A stretch of DNA of 64,000 nucleotides from Nibribacter ruber (lineage in GTDB: Bacteria > Bacteroidota > Bacteroidia > Cytophagales > Hymenobacteraceae). Shown piece after piece: positions 17,106-26,382 of this stretch. The notes under the pieces were generated by a model that searched no databases, was not told the DNA's origin, and was given only the letters and a program-made list of their open reading frames with translations. The translations under genes and the position numbers were made by a program. Every line of letters starts with the position of its first letter. Position 1 is the first letter of the stretch. The stretch lies in assembly GCF_009913235.1 (NCBI RefSeq), contig NZ_CP047897.1, positions 868,001-932,000 of the forward strand, in the 5' to 3' direction.

Positions 17106-19229
17106 TTACTGCCGCAGCAGTTGCATGGTCTGCACGCCATCGCTGGTAATTAGTTTCACCACATAGAGTCCGCGGTCAACCTGCTTGGGAGACCATTCCA
17201 GGCGCACCTGCTGGCCCGCCTGTGCGTTGGCCGGGGCAAACCGCTGCACTAATTTCCCTTTCATGTCATAGATTTCAACCGTGTACTGCTGTTTCTTAAT
17301 AAAATTCATGGCAATGGAAGTGGCTTGCGTGAAAGGATTAGGATAAACCCGCAAACTATTAACCTCAGCCTTGGCAGCCATCATTTCTTCATTGCCACAT
17401 TCGCCTAGTCTGTCTTCGGGGTGGTTTTTCAAATGTGCTTTGACGGCGTCATCTGCAATACAAATCATCTGGCCCTTGTGGCAGATCATGACCTTGGTGA
17501 GTTTAGAGCCGCAGCGCACATCCATCACGGTGATGGTCACGGACTCTGTAGCCGTACACTCGCCATTAGCTACAGTGACTGTAAAGGTGTACATGCCCGC
17601 CTCAGTGGCTGTAAACACTGTTTCGGCGGTGTTGGTGCTACTCAGGCCAGTGGCCGGGCTCCAGGAGTAACTGGTGCCACCGCTGGCGGTTAGCATGATG
17701 GATTCTGGTCCGTAGCCTAGGTACAGGGTTGAGGGAACATCACCTGTGTATGTGTTGGCCATGCGGGTCAAGGCGATGGCCGGGGTTGGCACCACGCAGG
17801 TCTCACCAGTCATTTTCACAATCCAAAAGTCAAATCCGCCCACGTTGGCCTCTGATTTCTCTCCGCTGATGGGCGAGGTGGAGGATCCACCTATAATGTA
17901 ACCGCCGTCCATGGTATGGTCCATGGAAGAAAGGACGTCATCGCCGGCGCCTCCGAAGGATTTATCCCATAATGTAGTGCCGGTGGCGCTCAGTTTCACT
18001 ACCCAATAGTCGCCAGCGTTGTATTCATCCTCGTCACGTTGTGGTTCGGTTTTATCACCGCCAATGCCAGAAATAGACCTTCCGCCAATAAGAAAGCCCC
18101 CGTCTGAAGTAGCCAATAAACCTCCAAACCTGTCATCTTCGGTACCACCTACGGTTCTATCCCATTGGATTTGACCCATGGCGGTAATTTTAACTACCCA
18201 AAAGTCCCTACTGCCATTGTTACTATAGTTGGGTGCTGTTTTATCGTAGCTTGCACGAGCCGCATCTGAGGCCCCTCCTAATAAATAGCCTCCGTCTTGG
18301 GTGGCTACCATGTCCAGAATGCTTTCTCCGCTTTCACCGCCTCCGGCTCCCATGGTTCTGTCCCATTCTTTCATACCAAGGGCATCTACTTTCACCAGCC
18401 AAAAGTCAAAAGCGCATTCCTCGGTACAGTTTACTTTAGGCGGGTCTGTCTTGTCACCGCTTACCAGAGAAACAGAGCCCCCGCCCAGCAGGTACCCGCC
18501 ATCACTAGTTTGCAGAAGGGAGTTTAAGCCATCATAAGAACTGCCTCCGTAGGTTCTATCCCACTGCTGTTTCCCTTTAGAGCTGAGCTTCACAATCCAG
18601 AAGTCAGACCACCCTCTAGCGTCCTCAGATTTATCTCCACTTTTCATGGAAGAAGAACTTCCGCCCAGCAGGTAGCCGCCGTCACTGGTTTGGATGATAT
18701 CATTTAAGGCATCACCACCACTGCCACCCAGGGTCTGGTCCCACTGCACCTTTCCCTTAGAATTGATTTTAATCACCCACATGTCACTGCCTCCCCTGCT
18801 TGGGTCAGATTTGTTGATGGTTTTACCTGCGCTGGAAGTACCCCCCAGTATATAGCCTCCGTCACTTGTTTGCTCCAATGCGGAGAGTCTGGCAAGGCCA
18901 TCATACACCTTGTTCCATTCTATTTCACCAGCGGCGTCTACTTTCACTACCCAAAACTCCAGGCCATCACCGGTATCCTTGGTTTTGTCGCCGCTTATGC
19001 CAGAATATGAGTTTCCGGCCAAGATGTAGCCGCCGTCACTGGTGTGCCGGACAATCTCCAACTCGTCATTTTCTGTGCCGCCATAGGTCTTGTCCCATTG
19101 CTTCATCTGGCCAAACGCCAAGGAGGAAGACAAAAGCAGCATCATCCCCACCATTGTTATTTTAAATGCACTAACTTTTTGAAGGCCAGTCTCTATTCTG
19201 GCTTGGTTTTGAAATAAATTTTTTACCAT
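17106..19229 (-). CDS. Type IX-secreted seven-repeat propeller-like protein A
   Basis: The 707-residue protein starts with a signal peptide ending near SSSLAFGQ (residue 41). Seven repeats of 58-67 residues follow (about 45-104, 105-162, 163-222, 223-288, 289-355, 356-420, 421-478). Each has W-D-x-T-x-G-G, then T-x-D-G-G-Y/F-x-x-G-G-x-S, then an F/Y-W-x-V-K strand; seven units suggest a seven-bladed beta-propeller. A PKD/Ig-like segment (about 500-570) and a Cys/His module (about 573-611) come next, and the last 85 residues form a type IX sorting tail (VYPNPFTQATSI, RGLYVVKLITSDG). It is therefore probably exported through the type IX system and held at the surface or released. Function unknown. 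The next gene is its paralogue. Confidence 0.88.
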   Translation of the reverse strand: MVKNLFQNQARIETGLQKVSAFKITMVGMMLLLSSSLAFGQMKQWDKTYGGTENDELEIVRHTSDGGYILAGNSYSGISGDKTKDTGDGLEFWVVKVDAAGEIEWNKVYDGLARLSALEQTSDGGYILGGTSSAGKTINKSDPSRGGSDMWVIKINSKGKVQWDQTLGGSGGDALNDIIQTSDGGYLLGGSSSSMKSGDKSEDARGWSDFWIVKLSSKGKQQWDRTYGGSSYDGLNSLLQTSDGGYLLGGGSVSLVSGDKTDPPKVNCTEECAFDFWLVKVDALGMKEWDRTMGAGGGESGESILDMVATQDGGYLLGGASDAARASYDKTAPNYSNNGSRDFWVVKITAMGQIQWDRTVGGTEDDRFGGLLATSDGGFLIGGRSISGIGGDKTEPQRDEDEYNAGDYWVVKLSATGTTLWDKSFGGAGDDVLSSMDHTMDGGYIIGGSSTSPISGEKSEANVGGFDFWIVKMTGETCVVPTPAIALTRMANTYTGDVPSTLYLGYGPESIMLTASGGTSYSWSPATGLSSTNTAETVFTATEAGMYTFTVTVANGECTATESVTITVMDVRCGSKLTKVMICHKGQMICIADDAVKAHLKNHPEDRLGECGNEEMMAAKAEVNSLRVYPNPFTQATSIAMNFIKKQQYTVEIYDMKGKLVQRFAPANAQAGQQVRLEWSPKQVDRGLYVVKLITSDGVQTMQLLRQ

Positions 19230-19405
19230 GATTAATAAGAAGATTGTGTGAAACTAACTGGGGGTCATCAGAAAAACACAGTTGAGAAAGGATCACTGTA
19301 CCGAGGGCAGGTAAAAGCCGTACAGAAAGGGGTAGACATACCTCTTCCTGCATGATTATGGTAGGAGCGTATAAGGGACGTTGATTTTAGTAGTTGGAAT
19401 TTAAA

Positions 19406-19467
19406 TTGAGCCAGCCGGAGATAGAATGATCAGTTTGTGTTGACCATTCTACCTCCGGCTGGCTCAA
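19406..19467. terminator. Large inverted repeat between the two propeller-protein genes
   Basis: TTGAGCCAGCCGGAG and CTCCGGCTGGCTCAA are 15-bp perfect arms, continued by partly pairing TAGAATG / CATTCTA. It ends five bases from the stop of paralogue B, so on the minus strand it would terminate that gene before paralogue A. Confidence 0.7.
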
Positions 19468-19471
19468 CCAT

Positions 19472-21595
19472 TTATTGCTTCAGAATCTGCCTATTCTGCA
19501 CACCGTCTCTAGTGATGATTTTGACAACATACAGACCGCGTTCCCCCTTCTTAGGTGCCCATTCCAATTTTACCTGCTCGCCGGCTTTAACGCTGGTAGT
19601 GGCCCATCTTTTTATCATCTTTCCATTGCCATCATACACCTCAACGGTATATTCTTGGTCCTCTTGGAAACTAAGCTGGATGGCCGTTGCACTGGTAAAC
19701 GGATTTGGATATACTTGGACACTGGCAGCGGTGGTTGCGGTAGGCATCTCCTCCGTCTCACAAGCTCCCAGCCTATCTTCGGGATGGTTTTTAAGATGAG
19801 CCTTGGCGGCGTCATCTGCTATGCAAATCACCTGGCCCTTGTGGCAAATCATGACCTTGGTGAGTTTAGAGCCGCAGCGTATGTCCATGACCGTAATGGT
19901 CACAGAGGCGGAGGCCATGCATTCTCCGTTCCAGGCAGTGACCGTAAAGGTATACACACCTGCTTCTGTAGGCGTGAATACCGTCTCTGCCGTGTTGGTG
20001 CTGCTCAAGCCCATAGCAGGACTCCACATATAGGTAGTGCCACCGCTGGCGGTTATGGTCATAGACGTAGGCCCGTAACCCAAATACATGTTGGTAGGTA
20101 TGCCCCCGGTATACGTATGCGAACTGGGCGTTAAAGCAATGGAAGGCGTTGGTGTTACGCAGGTCTCGCCTGTCATTTTCACAATCCAATAGTCAAACCC
20201 GCCAACGTTGCCCTCAGTTTTATCTCCGCTGATGGGGGAGTCAGATTTACCACCTAAAATATAGCCTCCATCCATGGTAAGGTCTAAGGATTCAAGGTCA
20301 TCATTTCCGGTTCCACCAAAGGTCTTGTCCCAGAGTTTAGAACCCATGGCGTCTAATTTAACTATCCAATAGTCGCCGGCATTGATATCCTCGTCACGTC
20401 TAGGCTCTGTTTTATCATCGCTCACCTCAGAATTAGACCTGCCACCCAACAGGAAGCCGCCGTCTGGAGTAGCTAGTACGGCCCCTAAACTTTCATTTCC
20501 ATCAGCACCTAAGGTTCTGTCCCACTGAATATCTCCTGTGGCGTTAATTTTCACCACCCAAAAGTCATTGTAGTCTCCAAAGGTGCTTTTATTGGGCTCA
20601 GATTTGTCATATTTTGCATCAGAGTCAGAGTTACCAGCCAGAAGATAGCCGCCATCCTGAGTAGGGGCCATGTCTAGAATGCTTTGCCCGGTCTCACCGC
20701 CGGTTGCCCCAAACGTTTTATCCCATTCCCAATTGCCAGTGGCATCTACTTTCACTACCCAGAAATTAAAATAGCATTCATCATCACAGAATACCTTTTG
20801 CGGGGAGGTTTTGTCACCGCTCACATAAGAATCAGATCCGCCCCCTAAAAGGAAGCCCCCGTCACTGGTCTGAAGCAGGGAGTTCAGCAAGTCTGACAAG
20901 GCACCGCCGTAAGTTCTGTCCCACTGCTGTTTTCCTTTGGACGAGAGTTTTATAATCCAGTAGTCATAACCGCCTCTGGAGGCTTCAGTCTTGTCGCCGC
21001 TCACTGCTGAGATGGATTCGCCACCTAGTAAATAGCCGCCGTCACTGGTTTGAATGAGGTCACTGAGAAGATCAGAAGAGGAACCTCCCACGGTTTGGTC
21101 CCACTGAACTTTGCCCTTGGCATTGATTTTGACTACCCAATAGTCATAGCCCCCTCTGGAAGGGTCTGATTTGTTGCCATTTTTGCCTGAGATGGAGTAA
21201 CCACCCAGAATATAGCCGCCGTCATTGGTTGGTTCCATGGCCGCCAGTCGGTCATCACCATCACCACCGTAGACTTTGTTCCATTCTATGGCGCCTGCAG
21301 CGTCTACTTTCACTACCCAGAAATCTGCGCCACCCCGGCTGGCTTTGGTCTTGTCGCCGCTTATGCCAGAATAGGAAGTCCCGCCCATGATGTAACCGCC
21401 GTCACTAGTATGCCGCACAATCTCCAGCTCGTCATTCTCTGCGCCGCCGTAGGTCTTGTCCCACTCCTTGGTCTGGCCCATGGCCTGGCTAGCAAGCAGG
21501 ATGGTGGACAGTAAAAATACCCATACTCTAAAATAATTGGATAGATGGTTGCCTGCTTTGGTGCTGGCAAAGGCTGTAAATAAATTTTTAATCAT
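19472..21595 (-). CDS. Type IX-secreted seven-repeat propeller-like protein B
   Basis: It is exactly as long as paralogue A (707 residues) and collinear with it: signal peptide ending near LLASQAMGQ, seven W-D-x-T-x-G-G repeats, PKD/Ig-like segment, the Cys/His module (VMICHKGQVICIADDAAK) and a type IX sorting tail (VYPNPFTSATAI, RGLYVVKIITRDG). Both copies have a short two-cysteine loop in repeat 4 (here FCDDEC). Divergence is spread along the protein, being high in the signal peptide and low in repeats and the Cys/His module. The DNA upstream of both start codons also matches (about 19249-19280 and 21612-21645), so the duplication included the leader. Role unknown; surface adhesion or binding is possible. 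Confidence 0.88.
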   Translation of the reverse strand: MIKNLFTAFASTKAGNHLSNYFRVWVFLLSTILLASQAMGQTKEWDKTYGGAENDELEIVRHTSDGGYIMGGTSYSGISGDKTKASRGGADFWVVKVDAAGAIEWNKVYGGDGDDRLAAMEPTNDGGYILGGYSISGKNGNKSDPSRGGYDYWVVKINAKGKVQWDQTVGGSSSDLLSDLIQTSDGGYLLGGESISAVSGDKTEASRGGYDYWIIKLSSKGKQQWDRTYGGALSDLLNSLLQTSDGGFLLGGGSDSYVSGDKTSPQKVFCDDECYFNFWVVKVDATGNWEWDKTFGATGGETGQSILDMAPTQDGGYLLAGNSDSDAKYDKSEPNKSTFGDYNDFWVVKINATGDIQWDRTLGADGNESLGAVLATPDGGFLLGGRSNSEVSDDKTEPRRDEDINAGDYWIVKLDAMGSKLWDKTFGGTGNDDLESLDLTMDGGYILGGKSDSPISGDKTEGNVGGFDYWIVKMTGETCVTPTPSIALTPSSHTYTGGIPTNMYLGYGPTSMTITASGGTTYMWSPAMGLSSTNTAETVFTPTEAGVYTFTVTAWNGECMASASVTITVMDIRCGSKLTKVMICHKGQVICIADDAAKAHLKNHPEDRLGACETEEMPTATTAASVQVYPNPFTSATAIQLSFQEDQEYTVEVYDGNGKMIKRWATTSVKAGEQVKLEWAPKKGERGLYVVKIITRDGVQNRQILKQ

Positions 21596-21905
21596 GATAA
21601 TGGAATAAAATAAATGAACTACCTGGGGGTAAGCAGAAAGGCACAGGCGTAGTATGGCCTGAGAAGGGGAACCTACACGAATAAAACCAGAAGAAAAGGC
21701 ACAGTCCTCCCGGTGAGTGGGTGCAAGTAGGAGGATATGGGGCAGCTTGCAGGAAACTGCGATAGATAGGTTGTTCTTATGTACGATAAGGATTATTTAA
21801 AGATTCCCATTGCACCTCAAAATCAATTACTTTAGGGAGAAGTAATCTGGTAGAAGTGACCGGAACTTGTATCTTGTACTTTCCTCTGGTTTAATCCTCT
21901 TTGTC
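21596..21905. other. Divergent intergenic region
   Basis: The left part, about 21612-21645, resembles the leader of paralogue A on the minus strand. The right part holds TACTTTC at about 21881, a weak minus-7-like box for the radical SAM gene. No further gene is seen. Confidence 0.4.
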
Positions 21906-23384
21906 TTGAAAGTAAAACTCATCCTGCCCGCCCTCGCCGAAGCAGAAAGTCCCTTCTGGCGGCCCATCAAGTATTCTTTGTTCCCTCCTTTGGGATTGGC
22001 TACCCTGGCCGCTTATTTGTCCCCGGACGATGAGATAGACTTACAAGACCAGCACGTAGAGACGCTTAATATTCATGATACGCCCGATTTGGTCATTATA
22101 CAGGTGTACATTACCAACGCGTATAGAGCCTATGCCCTGGCAGACCATTACCGTAAGAAAGGCAGCTACGTCTTGTTAGGAGGCCTGCACGTTACTTCGC
22201 TGCCGGCAGAGGCTGCCCCGCACGCAGACACTATTTTCTTGGGCCCCGGCGAAGACACGTTTCCGCAGTTTCTGAAGGATTTTAAGAATAAGCGGCCTCA
22301 GAAAATATACACTTCCACCCTTAGAACCCTGGCCCAAGTGCCGCCCATCAGGAGAGATTTGATCAAGCGGGAAAGGTATTTGGTTCCAAACTCCATAGTG
22401 GTCACCCGCGGCTGTCCGCACCACTGCAACTTTTGCTATAAAGACGCTTTTTTTGAAGGAGGCAGATCTTTCTACACCCAGACGGTAGATACCGCCCTGG
22501 CTGAGATTGACCGACTGCCCGGCAGGCACTTATATTTCTTAGACGATCACTTGCTGGGAAACGCCAAGTTTGCGGGCGAACTATTTGAAGGCATGCGCGG
22601 CATGAACCGGGTTTTCCAAGGGGCGGCTACCATTGACTCCATTTTGCGGGGCAACCTCATTGAAAAGGCAGCAGACGCAGGTTTACGCAGTCTTTTTGTA
22701 GGATTTGAGACCTTCTCGCCGGCCAACCTCAAACAAAGCAACAAGAAACAGAACCTGCAGAAAGACTACCGAAAGGCCGTGAACAGACTGCATTCCCTGG
22801 GCATCATGATCAACGGAAGCTTTGTCTTCGGGTTGGACGAGGACGACAAGGACGTATTTAAAAGGACCGTTGACTGGGGCGTAGAAAACGCCTTGACCAC
22901 TGCCACCTACCACGTGCTTACGCCCTACCCGGGCACCCAGCTCTTTAAAGACATGGAACGCGAGGGCCGTATTCTTACCCGCAACTGGGACCTCTATGAC
23001 ACCAGAAACGTGGTCTACCAAACCACCCACCTTACGGCGCAGGAGCTGAAACAGGGCTATGACTGGGCCTACAAGGAATTCTACAGTTGGTCCAACATTT
23101 TCAAATCAAGCCTGAAGCACGAGGCCCACAAGCACAAGCTCAAACACTTCTTCTACCAGGGCGGCTGGAAGAAGTTTGAACCCCTCTGGAACATGCTCAT
23201 CAAGTCGGGGAGTTTGAACAACATGCTGCCGCTGTTGGAGGCCATTCTGGCCAAAGTGCCGGCGGCCCGCAAAGAGGACTTACCGCCGGCAGACCAGATG
23301 CCTGAGGCACTTGAACCTGAACAAGCTTTTAGCCCGGTCCCCATTGCAGATACCTTTACGCCTTTGCCCATTCTAAATAACTAA
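21906..23384 (+). CDS. B12-binding-domain radical SAM protein
   Basis: A protein of about 492 residues with an N-terminal cobalamin-binding-like Rossmann domain (PPLGLATLAAYL, DLVIIQVYITNAYRAYALAD, LLGGLHVTSLPAEA, GPGEDTFPQFL). It is followed by a radical SAM barrel with the cluster motif CPHHCNFC and later GFETFSPANL and INGSFVFGLDEDD. A C-terminal DUF4070-like helical part contains the YKEFYSWSNIFK stretch. Such enzymes do methyl transfers or other radical chemistry on lipids, hopanoids or antibiotics. The start is uncertain: the TTG at 21906 (giving MKVKLILPALAE) fits the family N-terminus and lies after a weak promoter box, while the frame stays open upstream to 21867. Substrate unknown. 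Confidence 0.88.
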   Translation: MKVKLILPALAEAESPFWRPIKYSLFPPLGLATLAAYLSPDDEIDLQDQHVETLNIHDTPDLVIIQVYITNAYRAYALADHYRKKGSYVLLGGLHVTSLPAEAAPHADTIFLGPGEDTFPQFLKDFKNKRPQKIYTSTLRTLAQVPPIRRDLIKRERYLVPNSIVVTRGCPHHCNFCYKDAFFEGGRSFYTQTVDTALAEIDRLPGRHLYFLDDHLLGNAKFAGELFEGMRGMNRVFQGAATIDSILRGNLIEKAADAGLRSLFVGFETFSPANLKQSNKKQNLQKDYRKAVNRLHSLGIMINGSFVFGLDEDDKDVFKRTVDWGVENALTTATYHVLTPYPGTQLFKDMEREGRILTRNWDLYDTRNVVYQTTHLTAQELKQGYDWAYKEFYSWSNIFKSSLKHEAHKHKLKHFFYQGGWKKFEPLWNMLIKSGSLNNMLPLLEAILAKVPAARKEDLPPADQMPEALEPEQAFSPVPIADTFTPLPILNN

Positions 23385-23441
23385 GGTTACTTTTGCCCCA
23401 AGAATGTAACTTGCCGCTTTGTTAAGAGCCTACCTCTTTCT

Positions 23442-24266
23442 ATGCAGATAAAAACCTACATCATAGACTCGTTCACGCAGGAGCCCTTCAAAGGAAACCC
23501 GGCGGGCGTGTGCTTACTGGATTCTGAATTGGCGCCACCGCTCATGCAGTCCATTGCCAGTGAGATGAACTTATCTGAGACCGCCTTTCTGGTACCTGCC
23601 CCAGAGAGTGATGACCATTTTCACATCCGATATTTCACGCCAAAAGTGGAGATAGCGTTTTGCGGACATGCCACGCTGGCTTCGGCGAAGGTAGTGTTGG
23701 ACAGGCTATCATTGTCTAAGGCCACCTTTACCACCGGGCAGGGTTTGCAGTTGCAGGTAAGCCAGGAAGAAGACGGCGGTATTCTTATGCATTTCCCGCT
23801 GTACGCCCCGGCGGCCAAGGAACCTCTTCCTGAAATCTACGCGGCCCTGGACCTCTCCCCCGACGACTGCGTAGGAGTTTTCTACGCTGAACCTCTTACC
23901 CTGCTCATTGTGCAGCTCAAAAAGCACAAGACCCTGCTAGAGGTAAAGCCAGATTACAAGAAATTAATTCAGGAGGCACCGTACTTAAAGGGACTGGCCC
24001 TTACCTCACCCTCAGAAGATCCGGCATATGATTTCTGCTCTCGTTGTTTCTGGCCGTGGGTGGGCATTAATGAGGATCCGGTGACCGGCTCGGCACACAG
24101 TGCATTGGCTCCGTTCTGGGCCTTTATTCTGGGCAAGACTCAGCTGAACGCCTACCAAGCCTCGGCTAGAGGCGGCAGCATGCACCTTACCCTGCAACCG
24201 GCCAAAAGCCTGGTAGAAGTAAGAAGCCACGCGCAAATTGTGCTGGAAGGCGTACTGTTTGTCTAA
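23442..24266 (+). CDS. PhzF-family isomerase/epimerase
   Basis: The 274-residue protein has the two-lobed PhzF fold: DSFTQEPFKGNPAGVC with the G-N-P-A-G-V motif, the catalytic glutamate in NLSETAFLVP, FTPKVEIAFCGHATLASA, and in the second lobe NEDPVTGSAHSALAPFWA. Length fits the family. PhzF proteins shift double bonds or epimerise small acids; most outside phenazine clusters have no known substrate, and no phenazine genes are here. It lies 57 bases after the radical SAM gene on the same strand, so a shared transcript is possible. Confidence 0.93.
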   Translation: MQIKTYIIDSFTQEPFKGNPAGVCLLDSELAPPLMQSIASEMNLSETAFLVPAPESDDHFHIRYFTPKVEIAFCGHATLASAKVVLDRLSLSKATFTTGQGLQLQVSQEEDGGILMHFPLYAPAAKEPLPEIYAALDLSPDDCVGVFYAEPLTLLIVQLKKHKTLLEVKPDYKKLIQEAPYLKGLALTSPSEDPAYDFCSRCFWPWVGINEDPVTGSAHSALAPFWAFILGKTQLNAYQASARGGSMHLTLQPAKSLVEVRSHAQIVLEGVLFV

Positions 24267-24338
24267 GTTTGCGTATACCCTCCCGTTTATGCTCCATTCT
24301 GGCAGAAGCGCCCTGGTGGTTCTGCTGCCCTCTTATCT

Positions 24339-25031
24339 ATGAAAAAATTAGTATTTGCCCTTTGCCTGTTCCTCCCGGGATTAGCCCAGGCACAATTGTC
24401 CAAGCTCCAAAAAGAAGTAAAAGTTACTCTCAACCAGACCTTCACCAAAGACGAACTGGAACCCAATGACCCCAGCCTGCACCAGTACAGGTTCAAGGCG
24501 AAAACCGGCGGCGGCGCAGAAGTCCTTTTAAGCAATTACCTGGCGGGTAGCTTCTTTGTGAAAGGCGGGCTGGGCCTGCGGTTTAACCAGTTCGGGTTTA
24601 CCATTGACCAGACCTCCAGCCAGGCCCAATGGCAAGGCGACCAATCTCTGCTGACGTTACAAGTCCCACTCTTATTAGAAAACAGATTTTTAGAAGAAAG
24701 GCTCCGGCTGAATTATGGCGTGACACCCTACGTGCTTCTCTATCATACTGAAGACCTAAAAGCCGCCAACGCCGGAGCCAAAGCCATGGAACCTGCTTTT
24801 CAAAACACTAAATACAACCTGGTAGGCATGCAGTTGCAGATAGGCACTTCGTTCCAAATAAACAGAAGTTTAGGCCTTACCTTGGAGTACAACTACCTAT
24901 TCTCCAACCTGATCAAGGAACAGGTGGCGCAAGGTACGGCAGTGCTTCCGGCCAACCTGCGGTTGCACACCGTGAGCGCGGGCGTGCTGTATCGTTTGGG
25001 CAGTCAATCAGGAAGGCTTAGAAGACTTTAA
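24339..25031 (+). CDS. Predicted outer-membrane beta-barrel protein
   Basis: The 230-residue protein has a clear signal peptide (MKKLVFALCLFLPGLAQAQ). It then alternates short amphipathic strands ending in aromatic residues (GSFFVKGGLGLRFNQFGF, LRLNYGVTPYVLLYH, LGLTLEYNYLFSNL, LHTVSAGVLYRLG), as in small porin-like eight-strand barrels of Bacteroidota. I do not recognise a specific family. It follows PhzF by 72 bases on the same strand. Function unknown. Confidence 0.7.
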   Translation: MKKLVFALCLFLPGLAQAQLSKLQKEVKVTLNQTFTKDELEPNDPSLHQYRFKAKTGGGAEVLLSNYLAGSFFVKGGLGLRFNQFGFTIDQTSSQAQWQGDQSLLTLQVPLLLENRFLEERLRLNYGVTPYVLLYHTEDLKAANAGAKAMEPAFQNTKYNLVGMQLQIGTSFQINRSLGLTLEYNYLFSNLIKEQVAQGTAVLPANLRLHTVSAGVLYRLGSQSGRLRRL

Positions 25032-25054
25032 TTAAAGTTCCTTATCGCGCCCGG

Positions 25055-25097
25055 GGCTGTTTTTGCCTTGTTTTCTGGAAAAGAGCCTAAAAACGCC
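25055..25097. repeat. Dispersed palindrome, copy 9
   Basis: Divergent core GTTTTTGCC ... GAGCCTAAAAAC with outer GGC/GCC. It starts 24 bases after the barrel-protein stop. Confidence 0.75.
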
Positions 25098-25171
25098 AAG
25101 AGATGAGGTTAGTAAAGAAGAACACAGAATAAATCGCGTACTTTAAACGTTCGCACAGCAAAGAAAAAGAC

Positions 25172-26326
25172 ATGCCTAAGATTCTGATCATTGACGATGA
25201 GCGCAGCATACGGTACACGCTCAAAGAGATTCTGGAATACGAAAGTTATATAGTAGACGAAGCCGAAGACGGCGAAAAAGGCCTGGAGCTCCTGCAGAAG
25301 ACTAAATATGATGTGGTACTCTGCGATATTAAAATGCCCAAGATGGACGGCCTGGAAGTGCTGGAGCGCGCGACTATTCTGGTGCCCGACACGCCCTTCA
25401 TCATGATCTCGGCGCACGGTACCATAGACACCGCCGTTGAAGCCACCAAAAAAGGCGCTTATGATTTTCTGGTGAAACCCCCAGACCTCAACCGCCTGCT
25501 GGTTTCTGTGCGCAACGCCCTGGACAAAGCCCATCTGGTAACTGAAACCAAGACTCTCAAAAAGAAGATTTCCAAGACATTCGAAATGGTGGGCGCCTCC
25601 CCGGCTTTGGGAAAAGTAAAGTCTGCCATTGCCAAAGTGGCCCCTACAGATGCCCGCGTACTCATTACCGGACCCAACGGTGCGGGTAAGGAACTGGTGG
25701 CCCGCTCGCTGCATGAACAAAGCAGCCGTGCCCAAGGCCCCATGGTAGAAGTAAACTGCGCCGCCATTCCTAGTGAACTGATTGAAAGCGAGTTGTTTGG
25801 ACATGAGAAAGGGTCCTTTACCTCTGCCGTGAAACAGCGCATTGGCAAATTTGAGCAGGCCAACGGTGGCACTCTGTTTCTGGACGAGATTGGCGACATG
25901 AGCCTTTCTGCCCAAGCCAAAGTGCTCCGTGCCCTGCAAGAGCATAAGATTACCCGCGTGGGCGGCGACAAAGACATTACCGTAGACGTGCGCGTGGTGG
26001 CGGCCACCAACAAAAACCTGCTGGAAGAGATTGAGGCCAAGAACTTCCGGGAAGATTTGTACCACCGCCTGAGCGTGATCCTTATTCATGTACCGCCCTT
26101 GAATGACCGCCGCGAAGACATTCCAGACCTGGTGGAGAAGTTCTTGCAAGACGTGGCCCGCGACTACGGCAACAAGCCCAAAGCCATCTCCCCTGAAGCC
26201 CTCACCTACCTGCAGAACCTGGACTGGCGCGGCAATGTGCGCGAACTCCGCAACGTGGTAGAGCGCCTGGTCATTATGAGCGAAGACACCATCACTGAAG
26301 AAGACGCCCGGCAGTTCGCCAAGTAG
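25172..26326 (+). CDS. Sigma-54-activator-type response regulator without DNA-binding domain
   Basis: The 384-residue protein has a receiver domain, about residues 1-120 (LIIDDERS, phosphoacceptor Asp in LCDIKMPKMDG, ISAHGT, lysine in FLVKPP). An AAA+ domain follows, about 140-375, with Walker A GPNGAGKE, Walker B GTLFLDEIGDMS, sensor VVAATNKN and WRGNVRELRNVVERLV. It ends at ITEEDARQFAK, so the Fis-type helix-turn-helix that normally follows is absent. The sigma-54 contact loop, GAFTGA in most activators, reads GSFTSA. This could be a true activator acting without specific DNA binding or a modified ATPase. No partner kinase is adjacent. Confidence 0.9.
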   Translation: MPKILIIDDERSIRYTLKEILEYESYIVDEAEDGEKGLELLQKTKYDVVLCDIKMPKMDGLEVLERATILVPDTPFIMISAHGTIDTAVEATKKGAYDFLVKPPDLNRLLVSVRNALDKAHLVTETKTLKKKISKTFEMVGASPALGKVKSAIAKVAPTDARVLITGPNGAGKELVARSLHEQSSRAQGPMVEVNCAAIPSELIESELFGHEKGSFTSAVKQRIGKFEQANGGTLFLDEIGDMSLSAQAKVLRALQEHKITRVGGDKDITVDVRVVAATNKNLLEEIEAKNFREDLYHRLSVILIHVPPLNDRREDIPDLVEKFLQDVARDYGNKPKAISPEALTYLQNLDWRGNVRELRNVVERLVIMSEDTITEEDARQFAK

Positions 26327-26349
26327 GATTCGTCAATACATTTCAACCG

Positions 26350-26380
26350 AGCGCCACCTAAAGTCCATTTGGGTGGCGCT
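26350..26380 (+). terminator. Terminator after the response regulator
   Basis: AGCGCCACC pairs with GGTGGCGCT across a 13-base loop, followed by TTCGTTTTT. The T-run is the left arm of palindrome copy 10, so terminator and repeat are merged. Confidence 0.75.
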
Positions 26381-26382
26381 TT

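Noticed and set aside
19475-20134. 219-codon plus-strand frame inside paralogue B
   Set aside because: Antisense of the Ig-like, Cys/His and sorting-tail region of a clear gene; a similar shadow occurs opposite paralogue A.
23442-24266. Phenazine biosynthesis cluster
   Set aside because: PhzF-like proteins are widespread; no other phenazine gene is present.
25109-26149. 346-codon minus-strand frame opposite the response regulator
   Set aside because: It is the antisense shadow of a well-conserved receiver/AAA+ gene and has no recognisable domain.
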